Shown: positions 36,031 through 44,054 of the stretch, piece after piece
Layout: the number at the start of each line of letters is the position of its first letter
Position numbering within the stretch: the stretch's first letter is position 1
NCBI GenBank assembly: GCA_020353055.1
Contig: CP070686.1
Coordinates: forward strand, 1,784,729-1,848,728
Reading direction: 5' to 3'
DNA length: 64,000 nucleotides
From: Caldifarciminota bacterium
GTDB lineage: Bacteria; Hydrothermota; Tepidihabitantia; SM23-42
Translations under genes and position numbers: made by a program
The notes under the pieces: generated by a model
What the model was told of the DNA's origin: nothing
What the model saw: the letters and a program-made list of their open reading frames with translations, nothing else
Database searches by the model: none

Positions 36031-36093
36031 CCATAGCAGGTATTATCTCAAAGCCTCAGCCATACGTAAGACCTTCAGCTCCCCTCTGATAGC

Positions 36094-36633
36094 TCAGCCT
36101 ATCGTGAATCTACCCAACTCATCGTATACCGGCCCCTCTGGCTTCAGGGTGGATTTGAAAAGCACGACAGAAGAAACTTCAAAGGGGTCGGTATGGATGG
36201 TCTTGGCCAGAATATCCTCCACCCCGCAACGTTTTTTCACTCTGCCTATTGTCAGATGTGGATGGAATCTCTTTTCCTCCTTAAAGCCGAACTGCACGAT
36301 TTCCTTTTCGAGCGCATCAGCAATCGTGCATAGTTCTCCACCGCCTTGTGTCACTCCGACCCATATCACCCTGGGATTTTTTGGATTCGGAAAACATCCC
36401 AGCCCTCCCATCTTGACGGTGAACGGGTTCTGTTTACCGCAAATTGATTCGATAGACGGCGTAATATCGGTCTTCTTCGATTCATCGATCTCCCCGAGAA
36501 ATTTGAGTGTTATGTGCAGGTTTTCAAACTTGACCCACTTGATCGGCAATTCGCGCTTTGCCTCGGTATGAATAAAATCATCAATTATCTTCCTCACTTG
36601 CTGCGGTACTTCGACCGCTATGAAGGTCCTCAT
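36094..36633 (-). CDS. thpR: RNA 2',3'-cyclic phosphodiesterase (2H superfamily)
   Basis: 179 residues from the ATG at 36633, preceded by a GGGGGG ribosome site; an upstream in-frame ATG at 36717 would add an unmatched N terminus. The two catalytic HxT motifs are present: LHITLKFLGE and FHPHLTIGR. The start MRTFIAVEVPQQVR is typical of ThpR/LigT. It opens 2',3'-cyclic phosphates on RNA ends. It is the last gene of the minus-strand pdxJ-thpR block and converges with the TtcA-like gene. Confidence 0.9.
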   Translation of the reverse strand: MRTFIAVEVPQQVRKIIDDFIHTEAKRELPIKWVKFENLHITLKFLGEIDESKKTDITPSIESICGKQNPFTVKMGGLGCFPNPKNPRVIWVGVTQGGGELCTIADALEKEIVQFGFKEEKRFHPHLTIGRVKKRCGVEDILAKTIHTDPFEVSSVVLFKSTLKPEGPVYDELGRFTIG

Positions 36634-36730
36634 TACTTTACCCCCCGACCTTTTTTCCTCTAATTGATTGTGTCCCTTGTTACAACAACTAATGTAATAG
36701 CCATACTTCGAATGCAAACGAAAGAATCAT

Positions 36731-37498
36731 CTAGAACGCGATATCAATGCCAAGAGGACAGTGATCTGACCCCATGACGTCCTTCATGATGAAAGCATTT
36801 TTCAGATTTCTACGCAGATTATCCGTTATGAAGAAATAGTCGATCCGCCAGCCAACATTTCGCGCGCGCGCGCGAGTCTTGAGATCCCACCAGGTGTACT
36901 GCCCGCCATCTTTATTGAAAAAGCGGAAAGTATCGACGAACCCACGATCAATTAATTTGTCGATCCAAGCGCGTTCTTCAGGCAAGAAACCGGAAACCTT
37001 CGAGTTCTCTTTTGGCCTGGCCAGGTCTATTTCCTTATGAGCAGTGTTCACATCACCGCAAATTACGATTTTCTTACCAGATTGCCGCAGTGATGTGATA
37101 TGAGCCAAAAATTCTTCATAGAAGGCCATCTTGTACTTGAGTCTTTCCTTCGATATTTTGCCATTCGGAAAGTAAACGTTGAACAAAATGAATTTCCCAT
37201 AGTCAGCGGTCAAAACCCTGCCCTCGATGTCAAACTTCTTAATGCCGAAACCCCGCTTGATGCTATCGGGCATCAATTTGCTAAACGACCCCACTCCACT
37301 GTAACCTTTCTTTTCAGCCGATGTAAAGTACACGAAAAACCCGGGAATTTCTTTCAAATCCTCGGGGATCTGCTCCTCAGACGCCTTCGTCTCCTGGACA
37401 CAAAGGATCGTTGGCTGTTCAGCATTTAGCCAATCAAGAAACCCTTTCCTGTACACTGCCCTCAGACCGTTGACATTCCATGAGATTATCCTTAGCAT
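36731..37498 (-). CDS. xth: Exodeoxyribonuclease III / AP endonuclease
   Basis: 255 residues. Motifs: [25 protein letters not shown] (metal Glu), [45 protein letters not shown] and GSDHCPLGI (catalytic Asp-His). It repairs abasic sites in DNA. A short CG dinucleotide run (36861-36872) simply encodes the ArgAlaArgAla stretch of the conserved motif. AGGTGG precedes the ATG. Confidence 0.95.
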   Translation of the reverse strand: MLRIISWNVNGLRAVYRKGFLDWLNAEQPTILCVQETKASEEQIPEDLKEIPGFFVYFTSAEKKGYSGVGSFSKLMPDSIKRGFGIKKFDIEGRVLTADYGKFILFNVYFPNGKISKERLKYKMAFYEEFLAHITSLRQSGKKIVICGDVNTAHKEIDLARPKENSKVSGFLPEERAWIDKLIDRGFVDTFRFFNKDGGQYTWWDLKTRARARNVGWRIDYFFITDNLRRNLKNAFIMKDVMGSDHCPLGIDIAF

Positions 37499-37581
37499 CT
37501 CACCACCTGAGGCTTTTGCACTCTAGGAAACCCAAAAAACCACATCTGCTTTCCTTTTGACGTGTTGTTTTCGACGACCAT

Positions 37582-38064
37582 CTACAAAACACGGAGCGTA
37601 TCTCTCGTCATCTCGAGAGCCTTTTTCACCGTTGACTTACGAATGTTCTGACGTCCTCCTCTAAACAAAAATCGCCGCACCGTTACTTTATTCCTCACAG
37701 CTACTGCTATGTATACAGAACCAACGGGTTTTTTCTTGGTCCCGCCAGTTGGTCCGGCGATGCCGGTGATAGAAACACCGATATCGGACTTCATCTTGCG
37801 CTTGACACCCTGAGCCATCTCGCGCGCGGTCTGAGCACTCACCGCACCATAACGTTCGAGTGTCCTGCCTTTGACTCCGACAACTGTTCTTTTTATCCTA
37901 TCCGAATAAGCGATGATACCGCCGACAAAATACCTTGAACTACCCGCAACACTCGTGATCGCTGCGCCCAATAATCCACCTGTGCATGATTCACAGACGC
38001 TCACTGTCAGCTGCTTGTCAACCAGCAAAAGACCGATGCGTGTTCCAATTGAGTTGACTGTCAT
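37582..38064 (-). CDS. pncC: Nicotinamide-nucleotide amidohydrolase (CinA C-terminal type)
   Basis: 160 residues. SVCESCTGGLLGAAIT, FVGGIIAYSDRIKR, GAVSAQTAREMAQG and GITGIAGPTGGT..KPVGSVYIAV are CinA C-domain signatures. The domain deamidates NMN to nicotinate mononucleotide, recycling NAD fragments. Only this domain is encoded; the N-terminal competence-type domain is absent. It follows pgpA by 7 nt, a pairing often seen in bacteria. Confidence 0.93.
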   Translation of the reverse strand: MTVNSIGTRIGLLLVDKQLTVSVCESCTGGLLGAAITSVAGSSRYFVGGIIAYSDRIKRTVVGVKGRTLERYGAVSAQTAREMAQGVKRKMKSDIGVSITGIAGPTGGTKKKPVGSVYIAVAVRNKVTVRRFLFRGGRQNIRKSTVKKALEMTRDTLRVL

Positions 38065-38071
38065 CTTTTAC

Positions 38072-38524
38072 TCAATATATAATTTCAGCAACTTTGAAAG
38101 CAAGAACGACCAGCGTTGTATACGCGGCGGCCATGAGGTCGTCGAGCATGATTCCCCAACCTCCACCCAGTCTTTCCATGTTCCTCACCGGTGGCGGTTT
38201 CAAGATATCGAAGATTCTGAAAAGCACGAATGTAATCGCGAGTGGTAGTATTCGCAGCGGCGTGAAATATAGAGGCAGAAGAATAGCTGCGTACTCGTCG
38301 ATGACCACACGGCGTGGATCCTTTCCCCAGTTCTTTTCAAGATCACCGGAAAAGATCAGTCCAACAACAAAAAGTACCGCTGCTACGATAATGTATACAA
38401 CCCTGCTGCCATGGAGAAAGTACCAAATGAGGACACCAATGAAACAGGATAGTGTAGCGGGCGCAACTGGTGAATAGCCCAGCAGAAATCCAGTTGCGAA
38501 TAAGATCTTTAGATACTTCGTTAT
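38072..38524 (-). CDS. pgpA: Phosphatidylglycerophosphatase A, apparent ATA start
   Basis: 150 residues if begun at ATA (38522-38524). The conserved N terminus (FATGFLLGYSPVAPATLSCF) and core (RRVVIDEYAAI, FRIFDILKPPPV, GGWGIMLDDLMA) are all in one open frame, but no ATG, GTG or TTG exists before a GTG at 38308, which would delete the first ~72 conserved residues. The ATA overlaps the secF stop as ATAA, exactly like the common ATGA coupling. PgpA removes phosphate from phosphatidylglycerophosphate at the inner membrane. Membrane segments match the family. The start is inferred. Confidence 0.8.
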   Translation of the reverse strand: MTKYLKILFATGFLLGYSPVAPATLSCFIGVLIWYFLHGSRVVYIIVAAVLFVVGLIFSGDLEKNWGKDPRRVVIDEYAAILLPLYFTPLRILPLAITFVLFRIFDILKPPPVRNMERLGGGWGIMLDDLMAAAYTTLVVLAFKVAEIIY

Positions 38525-39420
38525 TTCTTCTTTTTAGGAAACTTCTCTTCCCAAACGGATACTATATTAGCCAGAATGAATATCGACGAATATGTACCGA
38601 TCAGGAAACCGACCAATAAGGTAAACGCAAAATCCGCGATGACCGAACCTCCAAATAGCAGGAGAGCAATGACCGCTAGGAGCGTCGTTCCGACGGTCAA
38701 TATAGTCCGGCTGAGAGTTTCATTCAAACCGGTGTTCAGGACCACATTGTAGGGCTCGCGTCTCATTTTGCTGTATTTTTCTCTTATCCGGTCAGATATT
38801 ACTATCGAGTCATTTATTGAATACCCGATTATGGTAAGCAATGCACCGACCACGATAATAGAAAACTCACGCTGGGTAAGTACGAGAACCCCGATAGTGA
38901 AGACCGCGTCGTGGAACAGCGCGATAACAGCGGCCGTACCGAACCGGTAGTCAAACCTGAATGAGACGTAGATTAGAATCAACACCAGCGCAATCACCAC
39001 TGCCCAGATCGTCTTCGCGAGCAATTCTTTACCGATCTTCGGCTCTACGGTTTCTTCACGCAAGAATTCCTTCTCGACGTCCGGGAAATCCTCAGCAAGT
39101 GCTGCCTTTACCGTCCCTGCAAAGGCCTCGGGATTTTCACCGGCGGCTCTTATTATATACTCAGTTTCATTAACGCCGAGCGACTGGATCTGCGCGCTCT
39201 CTCTGCCGATTCTGGCAAGCGAATTCCTGAGCTCGGCTGTATTTATGGCACTCTCGAATCTAACTTGGAGCAAAGTACCACCCGTAAAATCAATGCCGAA
39301 ATTAGGTCCCTTAATGAATATCAGAAGCAGCGAAATCGCGATCACGACCACTGAAAAAATGAACCCATACTTTCTTCTACCTATGAAATCGATATTGGGA
39401 TTTCGTACTATTTCTATCAT
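38521..39420 (-). CDS. secF: Protein translocase subunit SecF
   Basis: 299 residues with six membrane segments. DFTGGTLLQVRF, the RFDYRFGTAAVIALFHDAVFTIGVL block and GYSINDSIVISDRIRE are hallmarks. SecDF uses the proton gradient to pull proteins through SecYEG. It begins 2 nt after secD; its stop overlaps the presumed pgpA start. Confidence 0.95.
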   Translation of the reverse strand: MIEIVRNPNIDFIGRRKYGFIFSVVVIAISLLLIFIKGPNFGIDFTGGTLLQVRFESAINTAELRNSLARIGRESAQIQSLGVNETEYIIRAAGENPEAFAGTVKAALAEDFPDVEKEFLREETVEPKIGKELLAKTIWAVVIALVLILIYVSFRFDYRFGTAAVIALFHDAVFTIGVLVLTQREFSIIVVGALLTIIGYSINDSIVISDRIREKYSKMRREPYNVVLNTGLNETLSRTILTVGTTLLAVIALLLFGGSVIADFAFTLLVGFLIGTYSSIFILANIVSVWEEKFPKKKK

Positions 39421-39422
39421 TG

Positions 39423-40937
39423 TCAGATCCTCAATTTATGTACATCAAACTTGTAGGTGAAGTAGTTGAAGATGACCTTGCCCACAAATACCGCGGTGAA
39501 TAGATTACTTATCAATCCTACCGTGAGGGTAAGTGCAAAACCTCTTATCGAACCGCTGCCGAATATAAAAAGTATTATACCGATTATTATTGTCGTTATG
39601 TTTGAATCGAAAATCGTGATCCAGGCTCTAGCGAAACCCTGATCTATTGCGGTCCTGGTCGTCTTGCCGATTCTCAATTCTTCCCTGATACGTTCAAAAA
39701 TGAGAACATTTGCATCAACGGCCATGCCGATCGTCAGCGCAATTCCCGCGATACCCGGCATTGTCAAACTACCACGAAATGTGCTAAGAATCGCCAGCAA
39801 GAAGAACATATTCAGCAGTAAAGCGAAATCGGCAACGAAACCTGATAATGAATAATATATGAGCATAAAAACAATCACCAGTGCGCTGGCAATCAATACA
39901 GCCCGAATTCCACTCTCAATTGAATCACGGCCAAGACTCGGTCCTACCGTTCTCTCTTCTACGATCCTCAGCGGTGCGGGTAATGCACCAGCTCGTAGTA
40001 TGATAGCCAGATCCCTTGCTTCCTCAGCCTTGAAACGACCGGTGATGCTTGCCCGGCCCTGCGGGATACGTTCGGTTATAACCGGTGCCGACTGTACAAC
40101 ATCATCAAGGACAATAGCCAATCTCTTGTTGATGTTCCTTCCCGTAATCGCCGCAAATTTCCGTGCTGCCTCTCGCTTGAATTCGAGATCGATCTCCCAA
40201 GTGCCAACGTACTGCAGGTTACCGCTCTGATTGGGTCCGTGACGTGCGTCACGAATCGCCTCGCCGGTCAGCTCGGCTTCGGTTCTGAGCAGGTAGATGC
40301 GTTTTACTTCACGCCCCGTGTATTCCTCGCGAGGACCAAAACCGAACTCAACATCCTCTGGAATGACCTCATCGGCTTGAGCGAGTAATGCCATAACCGA
40401 ATCCTCATCGCGGAAATCGAAACCGGGATCTCGGTCAACGGTAGTTATATAAGAACTGAACGGCTGTTCAAAGGCTAGTGAGTCTTCTCCCTGCAGAAAC
40501 TGATCAATCCTTTCGACAATTTCTCCGATCCGTTCATCCTCGCAAACCCTGAATTCAAGATGAGCGACTTTTTTGATAAGTTCAACTGCTCTCTCCCGAT
40601 CTACACCTGGCAACTGTATCAGTATCCTGCCGCCGGACTGCTTTTCAATGACCGGTTCATAAACACCAAACTCATCAACCCGGTTTCGGATGATTTCGAA
40701 AGCACGGTCTCTCAGGTCATCGGGTTTTTCCTGGAAACCTGCAGTATCAACCTCAAGAACAAGATGCATCCCGCCCCTGAGGTCCAGACCCAAATGTATC
40801 GCTCTTTTGGAAAGGGCTATCTTTGTCGCTTCTGACAAATTATCTTCGGTGTAGAGCCGAATCGTCGGAATAATCGCATAAACACCCAAGATGACGGCAA
40901 CAATCACTATCCCGATCCTCAAACCAATATGTCTCAT
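39423..40937 (-). CDS. secD: Protein translocase subunit SecD
   Basis: 504 residues. LGLDLRGGMHLVLEVD at the start, the P1 head with the GRILIQLPGV motif, then GRASITGRF, GLTIGMAVDANVLIFERIREEL-type membrane motif (residues ~410-435). The ATG overlaps the pdxJ stop (ATGA), with an AAAGGAG ribosome site inside pdxJ codons. Confidence 0.95.
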   Translation of the reverse strand: MRHIGLRIGIVIVAVILGVYAIIPTIRLYTEDNLSEATKIALSKRAIHLGLDLRGGMHLVLEVDTAGFQEKPDDLRDRAFEIIRNRVDEFGVYEPVIEKQSGGRILIQLPGVDRERAVELIKKVAHLEFRVCEDERIGEIVERIDQFLQGEDSLAFEQPFSSYITTVDRDPGFDFRDEDSVMALLAQADEVIPEDVEFGFGPREEYTGREVKRIYLLRTEAELTGEAIRDARHGPNQSGNLQYVGTWEIDLEFKREAARKFAAITGRNINKRLAIVLDDVVQSAPVITERIPQGRASITGRFKAEEARDLAIILRAGALPAPLRIVEERTVGPSLGRDSIESGIRAVLIASALVIVFMLIYYSLSGFVADFALLLNMFFLLAILSTFRGSLTMPGIAGIALTIGMAVDANVLIFERIREELRIGKTTRTAIDQGFARAWITIFDSNITTIIIGIILFIFGSGSIRGFALTLTVGLISNLFTAVFVGKVIFNYFTYKFDVHKLRI

Positions 40938-41644
40938 CTTGCTCCTTTTATTATCTCCTTCATTTCACTGACGGCCTGCCGCAACCCAACGAATAAAGCA
41001 CGAGCCACGATTGCAAAGCCGATCGAGTAACCCGTGATCTCGGGGATGGACAGCAATGGCAGTATGTTCGTGTAATCAATACCGTGTCCTGCATGGACTA
41101 CCAAACCTTCGCGCCTTGCAGCTTTCGCCACACGCGAAATCTTCGATGTTTCCTCTTCTCTGTTTTTTGCCTGAGTATATTCATTGGTATTGATCTCAAC
41201 GCTCTCGGCGCCAACCCTCAATGCCGCCTTTATCTGTGCCATGTCCGGATCAATGAATATGCCTACCCTGATACCCTTGCCCTTCAAATCAGAAATATAA
41301 GACTTAAGGTCGATCTTCACATTCGACAGGTCCAAACCGCCCTGGGTCGTTACCTCACCAGGAGCTTCAGGTACCAGGGTCACACGATCTGGCATGGCAC
41401 CGACAGCAATACGTGCCATTTCATCAGTAGCCGCCATCTCTAAATTCAAGTCGTTCCTAATAATTTGTTTGAGTACCGCAAGGTCGCGTTCCTTTATGTG
41501 ACGCCTATCGCCACGTAGGTGCACGGTGATGCCATCTGCCCCGCCTAACTCGGCTTCCACCGCAGCATACGCCGGGTCAGGGAATTTTTCTTTGCGTGCT
41601 TCCCTCACCGTTGCTACGTGGTCAATATTTACTGACAATTCCAT
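40934..41644 (-). CDS. pdxJ: Pyridoxine 5'-phosphate synthase
   Basis: 236 residues, normal length. VNIDHVATVREARKEKFPDP, ITVHLRGDRRHI, VTLVPEAPGEVTTQGGLD and VHAGHGIDYTN are PdxJ motifs. It condenses aminoacetone phosphate and deoxyxylulose phosphate into PNP for vitamin B6. First gene of the minus-strand block with secDF-pgpA-pncC. The ATG is 5 nt after a consensus -10 box. Confidence 0.96.
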   Translation of the reverse strand: MELSVNIDHVATVREARKEKFPDPAYAAVEAELGGADGITVHLRGDRRHIKERDLAVLKQIIRNDLNLEMAATDEMARIAVGAMPDRVTLVPEAPGEVTTQGGLDLSNVKIDLKSYISDLKGKGIRVGIFIDPDMAQIKAALRVGAESVEINTNEYTQAKNREEETSKISRVAKAARREGLVVHAGHGIDYTNILPLLSIPEITGYSIGFAIVARALFVGLRQAVSEMKEIIKGAR

Positions 41645-41649
41645 CCGCT

Positions 41650-41677
41650 ATTATATTCATTTAAAATACACTGTCAA
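41650..41677 (-). promoter_or_regulatory. Promoter of pdxJ-secDF operon (leaderless type)
   Basis: Minus strand: TTGACA (41672-41677), 16 nt, TATAAT (41650-41655), 5 nt, ATG (41644). Confidence 0.75.
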
Positions 41678-41759
41678 CTAGCCAAAACCCGCAAATTACG
41701 GTTATTTATAGGGAATTTTCTCTGCATGTCGCTGTATTATACAGTATAAGGAGGTATGA

Positions 41760-42776
41760 ATGAAATCAATTGCACTGACATTACTGATGTTATTGGCGCC
41801 TCTGGCCACAAGCAGCCAGCCAGGAACGGTCGGTACATATATAGAAAAACTAAAGGTAGCAAAACCGATCAAATACAAGAATCTAATGATTTTTCCACTC
41901 ACAATACGGACGATGGGCAGTACTGATTATGTGACGCTTGATAAAGCGATGGAATCCAATTGGCTGGAAATCAGAGAAATCGGCAGCGGTGAGGTAAATT
42001 CAGTCGAGTTGAAAAACACCGGTAAGGAGATTGTCTTTATCATGACCGGCGAGATGCTGTCAGGAGCCAAGCAGGACCGGATGCTGCGCGAGGATGTCCT
42101 GGTCCCGCCTAATAGTGATTGGCTAAGAGTTCCCGTCTATTGTGTCGAGCACGGACGCTGGGTTTCTGTATCTTCAGGTTTTGAATCAGCCCAGGAAGTT
42201 GCCCCAAATGAATTACGTCAGCGTGCGAGAATAACTGAAGACCAGTCAGAAGTCTGGGATGCTATCGCATCAAGCCAGGCAAAGCTGGGTATTGATTCGA
42301 GAACGAGTACGGTACAGGCAAATTACGAAGACGAACGCATAAGGAAAGAACTCGCCGAATATACTCAGCACCTGGGAAAGATTCCCCAACTCGCCAAGAA
42401 CACGGTGGGTGTTGTCGTCGCTGCGGGCGACCGAGTAATTTGTGTTGACATATTCGCCAACAACGGTTTGCTCAGGGAATTCTGGAGCAAACTGCTGAGA
42501 TCTTATGTAATGGATGCAATACTAGAGAGCGAAGCCAGTGTTATGAAAAAAGAAATTGAGGAATTGCTCCATGATCTGAGCCGTGCGAAATATGTTTCGC
42601 TTGGTACTCCAGGCATGGGCGATTTATTCAATATCGAAACCCACTATGGAAGGGGTAACGCATTGGTAAGCAAAGGTACGGTAATCCACATGGATTTCTT
42701 CGTTGATGAAATGCAGGACGATAACGATGCCGAATTGCGCCTGGATATCAGACGCGAACAGAGGCTGAATGACTGA
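41760..42776 (+). CDS. Secreted ARPP-1 domain (DUF6569) protein
   Basis: 338 residues. Signal peptide to about residue 20 (LLAPLATSS). The body matches the ARPP-1 family: KYKNLMIFPL, GEMLSGAKQDRMLREDVLVPPNS, VPVYCVEHGRW. ARPP-1 domains are of unknown biochemical function and are often linked to rhodanese and ADP-ribosylglycohydrolase-type genes elsewhere; none is here. AAGGAGG precedes the ATG. A perfect 13-base palindrome (CTGTAT-T-ATACAG, 41732-41744) lies just upstream of the ribosome site and could be an operator. Single-gene transcript divergent from pdxJ. Confidence 0.75.
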   Translation: MKSIALTLLMLLAPLATSSQPGTVGTYIEKLKVAKPIKYKNLMIFPLTIRTMGSTDYVTLDKAMESNWLEIREIGSGEVNSVELKNTGKEIVFIMTGEMLSGAKQDRMLREDVLVPPNSDWLRVPVYCVEHGRWVSVSSGFESAQEVAPNELRQRARITEDQSEVWDAIASSQAKLGIDSRTSTVQANYEDERIRKELAEYTQHLGKIPQLAKNTVGVVVAAGDRVICVDIFANNGLLREFWSKLLRSYVMDAILESEASVMKKEIEELLHDLSRAKYVSLGTPGMGDLFNIETHYGRGNALVSKGTVIHMDFFVDEMQDDNDAELRLDIRREQRLND

Positions 42777-42928
42777 ATGTTGATTATTCATGTGCAGATG
42801 TAGGGCAAACCTTCAGGTTTCTGGCACAGCTATGCCGGACTGAAGCTCTGCCCTGCACTACGTGTATCTCTGTACCGCACCGTAATTCCTTATTCAGACG
42901 TGTGGATATTGCAGTATATCAATAAAGG
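42777..42928 (+). other. Intergenic region with a three-way-junction-like fold
   Basis: GTAGGGCA (42800-42807) can pair with TGCCCTGC (42849-42856, one G-T wobble). Inside are AAACC-TTCA-GGTTT (42807-42820) and GGCA...TGCC (42823-42836). No T-run follows. It may be the processed 3' end of the preceding mRNA or a small structured RNA; nothing else is recognisable. Confidence 0.3.
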
Positions 42929-42956
42929 TTGACAAAACACGACAATAGTGTATAAT
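42929..42956 (+). promoter_or_regulatory. Promoter of the initiator tRNA gene
   Basis: TTGACA (42929-42934), 16 nt, TATAAT (42951-42956), both consensus. Transcription would start 1-3 nt before the mature tRNA 5' end. Confidence 0.75.
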
Positions 42957-42964
42957 AACGAGAC

Positions 42965-43036
42965 CGCGGGGTGGAGCAGCGGTAGCTCATTGGGCTCATA
43001 ACCCAAAGGTCGCTGGTTCGAATCCAGCCCCCGCTA
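42965..43036 (+). tRNA. tRNA-Met (CAT), initiator type
   Basis: A 72-nt cloverleaf: acceptor stem 42965-42971 with 43029-43035, D arm GAGC/GCTC, anticodon arm TTGGG-CTCATAA-CCCAA with anticodon CAT at 42997-42999, and T arm GCTGG-TTCGAAT-CCAGC; discriminator A. The three G-C pairs in the anticodon stem and the unpaired first position (C1 opposite T72) identify an initiator tRNA. The usual mismatch is C1-A72; here it is C1-U72. CCA is not encoded. Confidence 0.95.
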
Positions 43037-43040
43037 TTAA

Positions 43041-43071
43041 GGGCGGAAAGCATACACTTTCCGCCCTCTTT
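43041..43071 (+). terminator. Intrinsic terminator of the tRNA gene
   Basis: A perfect 10-bp stem GGGCGGAAAG (43041-43050) / CTTTCCGCCC (43057-43066) with a 6-nt loop, followed by TCTTTTT. It starts 4 nt after the tRNA. Confidence 0.9.
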
Positions 43072-43183
43072 TTCATCATGAAACCGCGGATTCAAACCAT
43101 ACCCCAGTTATTACAAATATTGATTCTAATGCCGCTGGTCTCGATAATCAAAACCGGATTAGGATCACCGTATCGCTTTTCGC

Positions 43184-43208
43184 AACCGCCAACGTGCGGC
43201 GGTTTTTC
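43184..43208 (+). terminator. Second plus-strand terminator-like hairpin
   Basis: A 7-bp stem AACCGCC (43184-43190) / GGCGGTT (43198-43204) with a 7-nt loop and a run of five T. The ~110 nt between it and the tRNA terminator hold no ORF I can support. On the minus strand it has no T-run, so it does not serve rsmE. It may be a back-up stop or mark a lost small gene. Confidence 0.45.
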
Positions 43209-43283
43209 TAGACATCCCAACCCATAAAACGTCCTCATGGAATTTGATCTTTGGAAATTCTTTAATACGTAATACGAACACGT

Positions 43284-44000
43284 TCAAATCTGGCCGTGGG
43301 CTACCAGTATCTTCGTCACCGCCACGATCGCGGCTGTTTCACTGCGCAGCCGGGTATCTCCTAAACTCATCAGCAAAGCTCCCCGACCCACAAGAAGATC
43401 TATTTCCGAATCGGTAAAACCCCCTTCAGGACCAATCAGCAACAATATTTTCCGCGCGTCGGTCGTCACGCTCGCTCTGCCGCTTGGATCCGCAACGACG
43501 ATGCAGTCGTACATTGTGTCAATCTGTAGCATATCTGCAATATTTGGGGCGTAAATGACCTCGGGCATGTAGTATTGCTGTGATTGTATCATTGCGCTCT
43601 GTGCCAATCTCTGAAACCTGGCGATTTTCTGCTTACCCACATTTTTGAGCACTGAACGCTCCGAAGCAAAAATAATGAACCGTGCCACGCCGAGTTCGGT
43701 ACCCTTCTCGACTACTGTATCATTGCGCGAACCCTTAACAGGTACAAAACCAAGCGTGATGTGCATCGTATGTTTTCTGGGCACTAATTCCTTATGTATG
43801 ATCCTTGCATGCACTTCAGATCTGACTGCAGCGCCCAATTCCACTTCATATCTGTGGCCACGCCCGTCGCTCAAGGATATGATATCCCCCCTTTTCTTTC
43901 TCAAAACCTTGTTGATATGTGAAAACTGCGCTCCCTTGATCACAACTTCTTCTTCTCCGAAGAAAGAGTGTGGAACGTAAAAAATGTTGTGGTCTTTCAT
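43284..44000 (-). CDS. rsmE: 16S rRNA m3U1498 methyltransferase
   Basis: 238 residues. The C-terminal SPOUT knot is clear: LLLIGPEGGFTDSEIDLL and MSLGDTRLRSETAAIVAVTK; the N-terminal PUA-like domain includes HINKVLRKKRGDIISLSDGRG. It methylates U1498 of 16S rRNA with SAM. It follows dnaJ by 54 nt, a frequent bacterial arrangement, and is the last gene of the heat-shock block. Confidence 0.94.
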   Translation of the reverse strand: MKDHNIFYVPHSFFGEEEVVIKGAQFSHINKVLRKKRGDIISLSDGRGHRYEVELGAAVRSEVHARIIHKELVPRKHTMHITLGFVPVKGSRNDTVVEKGTELGVARFIIFASERSVLKNVGKQKIARFQRLAQSAMIQSQQYYMPEVIYAPNIADMLQIDTMYDCIVVADPSGRASVTTDARKILLLIGPEGGFTDSEIDLLVGRGALLMSLGDTRLRSETAAIVAVTKILVAHGQI

Positions 44001-44054
44001 GTAAATGGGTGAAGAACCGTCGAATTCGTTATTGACCGAACGGCGTCAGGGATT

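Noticed and set aside
36861-36872. CG dinucleotide run in xth, considered as a phase-variable repeat
   Set aside because: It encodes conserved Arg-Ala residues of the exonuclease III motif and is only six units long.
38072-38308. Short 78-residue version of pgpA starting at GTG 38308
   Set aside because: It would lack the conserved N-terminal SPVAPAT region that is encoded in the same open frame upstream.
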